From NCBI GenBank assembly GCA_946619625.1, contig CAMOMF010000201.1, positions 1-14,651 of the forward strand: a stretch of 14,651 nucleotides of DNA. Direction: 5' to 3'. The translations under genes and the position numbers were made by a program. The stretch's first letter is position 1; every line of letters begins with the position of its first letter. The DNA is from an uncultured Bacteroidales bacterium (lineage in GTDB: Bacteria; Bacteroidota; Bacteroidia; Bacteroidales; Paludibacteraceae). Below the pieces are notes generated by a model. That model worked only from the letters and a program-made list of their open reading frames with translations. It did no database searches and was not told the origin of the DNA. Shown in pieces: positions 1-6,243 of the stretch.

Positions 1-2187
1 GAGGCCGCCCGTATTTGGGAGAAACATCTCCCGAAAGACCATATCCTCAACGGCAACAAGCACGACAATTTCTGGGAGATGGGCGACACAGGTCCATGTG
101 GTCCGTGCTCCGAGATTCATGTGGACAGCCGTAGCGATGAAGAGAAAGCCAAGGTGCCCGGTCGCGAACTGGTCAACAAAGACCACCCGCAGGTGATTGA
201 GATATGGAACATCGTCTTCATGCAGTACAACCGCAAAGCCGACGGCAGCCTGGAGCCCCTCGCCAAGAAAGTGATTGACACCGGCATGGGCTTCGAGCGA
301 CTGGTACGCACTATCCAAGGCAAAACCTCCAACTACGACACCGATGTCTTCCAACCCATGCTGAGCAAGATTGGTGAACTGACGGGGCAAAAGTACGGCG
401 CAAAGGAGGATGTGGACATTGCCATGCGCGTCATCGCCGACCATATACGTACCATCGCTTTCGCCATCACCGACGGACAGTTACCCGGCAACGAGAAAGC
501 CGGTTACGTCATCCGCCGTATTCTCCGCCGCGCCGTCCGTTACGGATACACGTTCCTCGGGCAACGCGAGGCGTTCCTGTACAAACTCGTACCCCAACTC
601 ATCAGCGACCTGGGCGATGCCTACCCCGAACTGGTCAAACAAGAACAACAGATAACACCCGTCATCCGCAGCGAGGAAGAGGCGTTCCTGCGCACTTTGG
701 ACAAAGGTATCAGTCTGCTCGGCAAACTGATGGACGAGGCACGCAAGCAGGGCAAAACCGAGATCTCCGGCGTGGACGTCTTCACGCTCAAAGATACATA
801 CGGATTCCCGCTCGACCTGACCGAACTGATACTCCGCGAAAACGGTTTCACCACCAACGAGGACGAGTATCAGAAAGCACTCGAACACCAAAAAGAAATG
901 GGACGCAACGCCAACAAACAGGACCTTGGCGACTGGACAGAATTACATGAAGGTGAACAGCCCGAGTTTGTCGGATACGACGAACTATGCGTCCGAACCC
1001 GCGTGCTGCGTTACCGCCAAGTGACCATGAAAGCCGGCGCTTTCTACCAGATAGTATTGGAGAAAACACCTTTCTACGCCGAAATGGGCGGACAAGTGGG
1101 TGACACCGGCAAACTGGGCGATGTGGACGTCATCGACTGCAAGCGCGAGAACGGACTGAATGTTTGTATCACGCGCCAACTGCCCTCAGCCATAGAGGAC
1201 GAACTGCTGGCGCAGGTGGACAGCGAACGCCGACAGGCCATCAGCAGAAACCCCTCCGCCACTCACCTGCTGCACTACGCGCTGCGGCAAGTACTGGGCG
1301 AGCATGTCGAGCAGAAAGGCTCACTCGTCACACCCGACAGTCTGCGCTTCGACTTCAGCCATTTCCAGAAAGTCAGTCACGAAGAGTTGCGCCAAGTGGA
1401 GATACTTGCCAACAAACTCATTCGCAGCAATTTCGCGCTGGAGGAAAGTCGCCACACACCCATCGCCGAAGCCAAAGCAATGGGTGCCATGGCGCTCTTC
1501 GGAGAGAAATACGGCGACGACGTACGCGTCATCAAGTATGGTCCGTCCATCGAACTCTGCGGCGGATGCCATGTGCAAGCCACCGGCGAGATTGGTTCCG
1601 TTCGTATCCTGATGGAGACCTCCATTGCTGCCGGTATTCGCCGTATCGAGGCAATCACAGCCGACAAAGTCGATGAGGTGTATTTCGCCACACAGGACAT
1701 GCTTGCTGACCTGCGCGCACTCTTCAACAACGCTCCCGACCTCAGCGGCGCTATACGCAAAGCCATCGAGGAGAACAGCGGACTGAAAAAACAGATGGAA
1801 GAGTTCATGAACGAGCGCATCCTCGCGTACCGAGACCGAATCATCCAGTCTGCACAGGACATCAATGGCATCAAGGGGGTACGCATTGACGGCGCTGCCG
1901 ACAACAATATGATTCGTGCTATGCTGCCCATGCTGAAAGGGAAGTTCGCCGATGTCAAATTTGCCGTCATTGCCGCCACCGAACAGGACGGCAAGCCGCA
2001 GATTGCCGTATTCCTCAGCCAACCATTGGTTGCCGCCGGACTGAATGCAGGGGCACTGATTAAGAGCGCTGCCAAGCATATCCAAGGCGGCGGAGGTGGA
2101 GCACCACAGATGGCAACTGCCGGCGGACGAAACAAAGACGGACTCGCCGCTGCCATGGATGAACTGATGACCACCATTTGCAAATAA
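1..2187 (+). CDS. alaS: Alanyl-tRNA synthetase (5' end cut off by the window)
   Basis: AlaRS is the cytoplasmic enzyme that charges tRNA-Ala with alanine and hydrolyses mischarged Ser/Gly-tRNA-Ala. The frame is open from base 1, so the ATG at 79 is internal. About 728 codons are present, and roughly 145 N-terminal residues are missing compared with a usual length near 870. Visible landmarks are the class II motif 3 (GMGFERL, 283-303), the editing-domain entry TPFYAEMGGQVGDTG (about 1066-1110), the editing core SATHLLH (1255-1275), CGGCH (1558-1572), and the C-terminal DHHA1/C-Ala glycine run (GGGGG, 2086-2100). In most AlaRS the editing core reads HxxxH...CxxxH and binds zinc. Here the first His position is Pro (CCC, 1252-1254), while the second His, the Cys and the last His remain. 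The gene is followed after 36 nt by a nitroreductase gene with no visible terminator, which suggests co-transcription. Confidence 0.98.
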   Translation, partial: EAARIWEKHLPKDHILNGNKHDNFWEMGDTGPCGPCSEIHVDSRSDEEKAKVPGRELVNKDHPQVIEIWNIVFMQYNRKADGSLEPLAKKVIDTGMGFERLVRTIQGKTSNYDTDVFQPMLSKIGELTGQKYGAKEDVDIAMRVIADHIRTIAFAITDGQLPGNEKAGYVIRRILRRAVRYGYTFLGQREAFLYKLVPQLISDLGDAYPELVKQEQQITPVIRSEEEAFLRTLDKGISLLGKLMDEARKQGKTEISGVDVFTLKDTYGFPLDLTELILRENGFTTNEDEYQKALEHQKEMGRNANKQDLGDWTELHEGEQPEFVGYDELCVRTRVLRYRQVTMKAGAFYQIVLEKTPFYAEMGGQVGDTGKLGDVDVIDCKRENGLNVCITRQLPSAIEDELLAQVDSERRQAISRNPSATHLLHYALRQVLGEHVEQKGSLVTPDSLRFDFSHFQKVSHEELRQVEILANKLIRSNFALEESRHTPIAEAKAMGAMALFGEKYGDDVRVIKYGPSIELCGGCHVQATGEIGSVRILMETSIAAGIRRIEAITADKVDEVYFATQDMLADLRALFNNAPDLSGAIRKAIEENSGLKKQMEEFMNERILAYRDRIIQSAQDINGIKGVRIDGAADNNMIRAMLPMLKGKFADVKFAVIAATEQDGKPQIAVFLSQPLVAAGLNAGALIKSAAKHIQGGGGGAPQMATAGGRNKDGLAAAMDELMTTICK

Positions 2188-2227
2188 GAAAATGTGAAAA
2201 TGAGAAAATGAGAAAATAGGCAAATGA
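2188..2227 (+). repeat. Tandem 8-bp repeat in the alaS-nitroreductase spacer
   Basis: The whole spacer consists of 8-bp units: gaaaatgt (2188), gaaaatga (2196), gaaaatga (2204), gaaaatag (2212) and gcaaatga (2220). The last unit supplies the ATG start codon of the nitroreductase gene at 2224. The A-rich units also provide the kind of A-rich leader that Bacteroidota use in place of a Shine-Dalgarno sequence. The units contain several out-of-frame ATGs. Confidence 0.85.
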
Positions 2228-2757
2228 CCACATTTCTTGATTTGGCGCAACAACGGCGCTCCATACGCAAATACACGGCGCAAGCCATTGAGCCGGAAAA
2301 AATAGAGCAACTTCTGCAAGCTGCACTCATGGCACCCGCTTCCAAGCGCTGCAACCCGTGGCAGTTTGTGGTCGTTACTGACCACGCCGTCCTGTCACAG
2401 TTGGCGACTTGCCGGACCTATGGTAGTCAGATGCTGAACGAAGCGGCGGCGGGAATCATAGTCTGCGTGGACCCGGCACTAACCGACACTTGGCAGTGCG
2501 ATGGTGCCATTGCCGCCGAACATATCTTGCTGGAAGCCGCCGACTTGGGGCTTGGCGCTTGCTGGGTGCAGGTGTACGGACGGTTTATGGACGAACAACA
2601 GACCCTCTCTGCCGAACAGCAGATCCGCTCCCTCACCGGCATTCCCGGGGAACTGAACGTACTCTGTATCATCTCGCTCGGATATAAGAACGAAGACCGC
2701 AAACCACGCGAATTAGACAAACTACAATACGAAAAAGTGCATTATGGAAAATACTAA
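2224..2757 (+). CDS. Nitroreductase family protein (FMN-dependent)
   Basis: This is a 177-residue single-domain protein of the NfsB/FRase-like nitroreductase family. These enzymes use FMN and NAD(P)H to reduce nitro compounds, quinones or flavins, usually as cytoplasmic dimers. The N-terminal RRSIRKY motif (residues 11-17) is the usual FMN-phosphate contact. PASKRCNPWQF (about residues 38-48) is the second flavin-binding segment, and GLGACWVQVYG (near 109-119) is the C-terminal half of the FMN pocket. The physiological substrate cannot be read from the sequence. The start at 2224 puts RRSIRKY at its normal distance from the N terminus. The 3' end overlaps pdxA by 14 nt, so the two are probably translationally coupled. 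Confidence 0.93.
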   Translation: MTTFLDLAQQRRSIRKYTAQAIEPEKIEQLLQAALMAPASKRCNPWQFVVVTDHAVLSQLATCRTYGSQMLNEAAAGIIVCVDPALTDTWQCDGAIAAEHILLEAADLGLGACWVQVYGRFMDEQQTLSAEQQIRSLTGIPGELNVLCIISLGYKNEDRKPRELDKLQYEKVHYGKY

Positions 2758-3874
2758 ACCCATCATTGCCATCTCCAGTGGCGACATCAACGGCATCGGG
2801 TACGAGATTATGCTCAAAGGCATTGCCGACCCGCATATTTGCGAGATTTGCACACCCGTAATATATGGCAATCAGCAGATTGCACGCGAGCACCTGAAAA
2901 CCATGGACGAGCAGTTGCAAAACATGCAGTTCTGCGTCATCAATAGCGCCAAAGAGGTCCGCCACGGCAAAATCAACCTTATCAATGTCTATCCGGACAA
3001 CACGCCGTTGCAAATAGGCAAATCGACTCCCGAAGCAGGGCACGCCTCTTTTCTTGCTCTCAGCCGCGCATGCGACGACCTGAAGGCGGGCAGTGTGGAT
3101 GCACTCGTCACCGCTCCTATCAACAAGGAAAATATCCAAAGCGACAAGTTCCGCTTTTCCGGACATACCGAGTACCTTACCCAAATGTTCGGCAGCGGCA
3201 AAGAGAGCCTTATGATGATGGTCAGCGCACAGATGAGGGTCGCCCTCGTTTGCAACCATGTACCCATCGCACAAGTGCCGCAATACATCACCGAAGAACG
3301 TATATTGGGCAAATTGCGCACTTTGGCTGACTCACTGCTGAACGATTTCCGCATCCGCCAGCCGCGTATCGCCGTGTTGGCACTCAACCCCCATGCAGGT
3401 GACAACGGACTGATTGGAAAAGAGGAACAGGATATCATCAAACCCGCTGTCAAAAAAGCCTTCGAGCAGGGAATCATGGCGTTTGGACCCTACTCTGCCG
3501 ACGGATTCTTCGGCTCCGGCAAGTACGCCCATTTCGATGCCATTCTTGCCATGTACCACGACCAGGGACTCATACCATTCAAGAGTCTTGACATGGACGG
3601 CGTCAACTACACCGCCGGACTGAATATTATTCGCACCTCGCCCGACCACGGCACCGCTTACGACTTGGCGGGAAAGAACATCGCCAACGCACAATCGTTC
3701 AGGCACGCACTATACATGGCAATTGATTTGCTGCGGGTGCGCAAAGAGAGTGCTGATATCAACCGCAACCCGCTGCCGTTCAAAGAAAAAGAAGACCGAC
3801 CCGCCAAAACGGTTCCGTTCAGGGGACTCGATTTCCTGAACAAACCGGCGGAAAACGGCAACGAAGACAATTAA
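2744..3874 (+). CDS. pdxA: 4-hydroxythreonine-4-phosphate dehydrogenase
   Basis: PdxA oxidises 4-phosphohydroxy-L-threonine in the DXP-dependent route to pyridoxal 5'-phosphate, with NAD(P) and a divalent metal, as a cytoplasmic dimer. The protein has 376 residues, slightly longer than the E. coli enzyme. It contains GDINGIGYE near residue 13, PINKENI (125-131), GHTEYL (H141), NPHAGDNG (H217), GPYSADGFFG (248-257) and AMYHDQG (H272). H141, H217 and H272 match the three metal-binding histidines of the family. RTSPDHGTAYDLAGK (297-311) is the conserved C-terminal segment. GDINGIG, rather than GDPNGIG, is as I recall the form seen in Bacteroidota. The start at 2744 lies inside the end of the nitroreductase gene (14-nt overlap). 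The last roughly 35 residues are charged and low in conservation. Confidence 0.97.
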   Translation: MENTKPIIAISSGDINGIGYEIMLKGIADPHICEICTPVIYGNQQIAREHLKTMDEQLQNMQFCVINSAKEVRHGKINLINVYPDNTPLQIGKSTPEAGHASFLALSRACDDLKAGSVDALVTAPINKENIQSDKFRFSGHTEYLTQMFGSGKESLMMMVSAQMRVALVCNHVPIAQVPQYITEERILGKLRTLADSLLNDFRIRQPRIAVLALNPHAGDNGLIGKEEQDIIKPAVKKAFEQGIMAFGPYSADGFFGSGKYAHFDAILAMYHDQGLIPFKSLDMDGVNYTAGLNIIRTSPDHGTAYDLAGKNIANAQSFRHALYMAIDLLRVRKESADINRNPLPFKEKEDRPAKTVPFRGLDFLNKPAENGNEDN

Positions 3875-3992
3875 CAAGGGGTAACATCCTTCATACGCTC
3901 TTTACTTTTTACTTCCGGCTCCATGTTATTGGCTTTTTAGGCAAAACACTTGCCAGAACACCCTATTCAAAAATATTCATTTTCGAACCATT
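3875..3992. other. Short intergenic region before the DUF4837 gene
   Basis: This 118-nt AT-leaning spacer follows pdxA. It holds a weak inverted repeat (ggcaa at 3940-3944, ttgcc at 3950-3954) and pyrimidine-rich sequence around 3899-3916. I find no exact TAnnTTTG box; the closest is TACTTTTT at 3903-3910, which has one mismatch and no convincing -33 partner. I also find no strong terminator for pdxA. The DUF4837 gene could therefore be transcribed by read-through or from a weak promoter. Confidence 0.4.
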
Positions 3993-5042
3993 ATGAAGCA
4001 CAAATTCACCCTCATACTGATGCTGACATTGGCATTGATTGGCTGCAAAAACAACGACAAGATTGTCACCTCCGCCACCGGCACCATCTACGAAATACTC
4101 GTTGTATGCAACAACAATTATTGGGAAAGCGAACCTGGTGACACCCTGCGCGCTTATTTGGAGGCGGATATGCCGTGCATGCCCCAAATGGAGAGTTATT
4201 TCTCCGTCTCGCAAGTGTCATGGGCGAATTTCGACGACATGCTCAAACCTGTCCGCAATATCCTTTTAGTGGATGTCAATCCACAGCGATACCAGGCTGC
4301 CAAATTGTCATACACCACCGATTGGTATTCGCACCCACAGGCTGTGGCGCGTATCACTGCTCCATCGGGCGAAGCGTTGCAGGCTTTACTCAACGAGAAG
4401 AGCGAAACTATCCGCAACTGGTTTGTTCGTCAGGAGTTGGAACGTCAAGCCAAGTTCTACAAACGTTTCTGCAATCACGAAGCCTCTGACTTAATCATGA
4501 AGAAATTTGGCGTACAGATTTATATCCCTGCCGATTATCAGGTCATTCAGGATGACTCCGACTTAGTTTGGTGCTGCAACGACAACGGCCCCAAACGCCG
4601 CGATATCATTGTGTATGCCTATCCGTACACCGACGCCAATACGTTTACCTTGGACTACCTGACTGGCAAGCGCGACAGTATGTTGCACCGCATCAGCGGG
4701 TACGTGGACGGCTCCTATATGGGCACGGAATACAAGATCTTCCCCCCGCAATACCAAGTCGTATCGGTCAACGACAACGCATATTGTGCTGAAGTGCGCG
4801 GACTTTGGAAAATGAAGGGCGGTGCTGCCATGGGCGGCCCGTTCGTACAGCACACCCGCTTGGACGAGACGCACCAACGTATCGTCACGGCGGAGGCGTT
4901 CGTTTATGCCGCCGGGCAAAAGAAACGCAATGTGTACCGCCAAGCCGAAGCCATACTATACACCCTGAAAATGCCGGAAGAAATCAACGCCATCAAAGAG
5001 GTCAGAATATCGGCACAATCTCCCGAACAACACGCTGAGTAA
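3993..5042 (+). CDS. DUF4837-family lipoprotein
   Basis: This 349-residue protein has a lipoprotein signal peptide: a basic start MKHK, a hydrophobic stretch, and the lipobox LIGC with the lipidated Cys at residue 18. It is therefore likely anchored in the outer or inner membrane facing the periplasm. I recognise the rest as the Bacteroidota-restricted DUF4837 type, with the segment GTIYEILVVCNNNYWES shortly after the lipobox and a central region containing YAYPYTDANTFT. The function of the family is unknown to me. The start at 3993 follows an A/T-rich leader and gives a complete signal peptide. The gene runs tail to tail into the next gene and overlaps its 3' end by 41 nt (5002-5042). It has no recognisable terminator of its own before that overlap. 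Confidence 0.88.
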   Translation: MKHKFTLILMLTLALIGCKNNDKIVTSATGTIYEILVVCNNNYWESEPGDTLRAYLEADMPCMPQMESYFSVSQVSWANFDDMLKPVRNILLVDVNPQRYQAAKLSYTTDWYSHPQAVARITAPSGEALQALLNEKSETIRNWFVRQELERQAKFYKRFCNHEASDLIMKKFGVQIYIPADYQVIQDDSDLVWCCNDNGPKRRDIIVYAYPYTDANTFTLDYLTGKRDSMLHRISGYVDGSYMGTEYKIFPPQYQVVSVNDNAYCAEVRGLWKMKGGAAMGGPFVQHTRLDETHQRIVTAEAFVYAAGQKKRNVYRQAEAILYTLKMPEEINAIKEVRISAQSPEQHAE

Positions 5043-6243
5043 CACGCTGCTGCAGCGGCTCCACACCCTCCGTTTGGACAGACAGCACACGTTGTGTCCC
5101 CTTGATGTGAATGGGTATGGTCATGTTCTGTTTCTTCGTACTGAATAGTTCTGCGTCTGTCAGCATACTGCGCTCATGCGGATATAGGTGACCGTCTGGT
5201 TGCATACGGTATGTAGTGCTCATCACCACATGACCATGCGCCGACTTGACGCGGAATTTCTCAATCGCCGCCTCATCCACATTCAGCAGATTCAGCATGG
5301 CCAACTCATCGGGTTTCAACTTGTGACCAAACGGAATATTCACATCCATAATGCCGTCCACTACAAAACGCTTCACACGAAACGTCTCACTGTCAACAAT
5401 ATACTGACGTGAGATGGAATAAACCACAATCCCGAGAAAATTCTTTTTCTCCAAATAGGTCAGTACTTTCTCGCCCGCAGCACCGTCACTGACGGTCCAG
5501 TGGCGCAAGTCGTTCATTTCACTCTGGAAATCGTAGTGTACATCGGCAATTGCCCACAATGCGGCATGCACCACTACGCCGGAGTCCATCTCGTTCGCCA
5601 TTTTCCGCGTACGATAATCCAACTTGTCTTTCGCCAGAATGCTGTCTGCGCGTGCGCGTATATGAGAAAGGAAATAACGCTTGCAGTACTCGCCCATGAA
5701 TTGCACAGAGTCGCGGCTGTCTTTACGCCCCTCGGGAATCTGGATAACCGATGCAATCATCTGTTCCATACCCCAAGGTACGTCCTCCGAGTCCATTTTC
5801 ACATCGCTCACAAGGCGCACTTTGTATGGCTCGTCAGGAAAATCGTACTCCATGCGGTTGAACACTTTGTACAACAGTTGCGCCATCTCGCCGCGCTTGC
5901 CCCGACGCTTGGTTTTCTTGGCCTCCACCAACGTCTCCGAGAGGGCGACAGGCTGCTCGGTCAAGCGTACCACTGCTCCGGAATCGGCAAAAAACGCCAA
6001 GGGTAGTTCCGCTTTCTCGTAACCGACAAACGACACCACCACCTTGCTGTCCGGACTCACCTCCGTCTCCAATACAAAACGCCCGTCACTGCCGGTGGCT
6101 GTACCCGCAACCGGATCGTCCTCGGGATAAACAGTGGCATACATCAGCCCCTCACCACGCTCGTCCAGCACGCGTCCACGGTACTCCGCCGCGTGCAGCA
6201 CCATGCTGCTTAACAACAGCAATATACACAATACCTTTCTCAT
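5002..6243 (-). CDS. Exported protein with CarboxypepD_reg-like domain
   Basis: The protein has 413 residues. A signal peptide (about residues 1-19, MRKVLCILLLLSSMVLHAA) sends it across the inner membrane. Residues about 20-95 (YRGRVLDERGEGLMYATV ... GSDGRFVLE ... VSFVGYEKAELPL) form a carboxypeptidase-D regulatory-like beta-sandwich, the module also found at the N terminus of many SusC/TonB-dependent outer-membrane proteins. A basic linker (KKTKRRGKRGE, about 109-119) follows, and then roughly 290 residues that I cannot assign. No TonB-dependent barrel is present, so this is not a SusC. The start codon overlaps the stop codon of the RelA/SpoT-type gene upstream (ATGA, 6240-6243), which implies coupled translation. 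Its last 41 nt overlap the convergent DUF4837 gene. A periplasmic or outer-membrane structural role is possible but unproven. Confidence 0.85.
   Translation of the reverse strand: MRKVLCILLLLSSMVLHAAEYRGRVLDERGEGLMYATVYPEDDPVAGTATGSDGRFVLETEVSPDSKVVVSFVGYEKAELPLAFFADSGAVVRLTEQPVALSETLVEAKKTKRRGKRGEMAQLLYKVFNRMEYDFPDEPYKVRLVSDVKMDSEDVPWGMEQMIASVIQIPEGRKDSRDSVQFMGEYCKRYFLSHIRARADSILAKDKLDYRTRKMANEMDSGVVVHAALWAIADVHYDFQSEMNDLRHWTVSDGAAGEKVLTYLEKKNFLGIVVYSISRQYIVDSETFRVKRFVVDGIMDVNIPFGHKLKPDELAMLNLLNVDEAAIEKFRVKSAHGHVVMSTTYRMQPDGHLYPHERSMLTDAELFSTKKQNMTIPIHIKGTQRVLSVQTEGVEPLQQRVTQRVVREIVPIF

Noticed and set aside
1321..2385. Long antisense frames (354 and 325 codons) over the 3' part of alaS
   Set aside because: They run across alaS, the octamer spacer and the start of the nitroreductase gene. 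They show no domain, and conserved AlaRS motifs lie on the other strand.
5002..6243. A SusC-type TonB-dependent receptor, suggested by the CarboxypepD_reg domain
   Set aside because: The protein is only 413 residues and has no plug or beta-barrel region.
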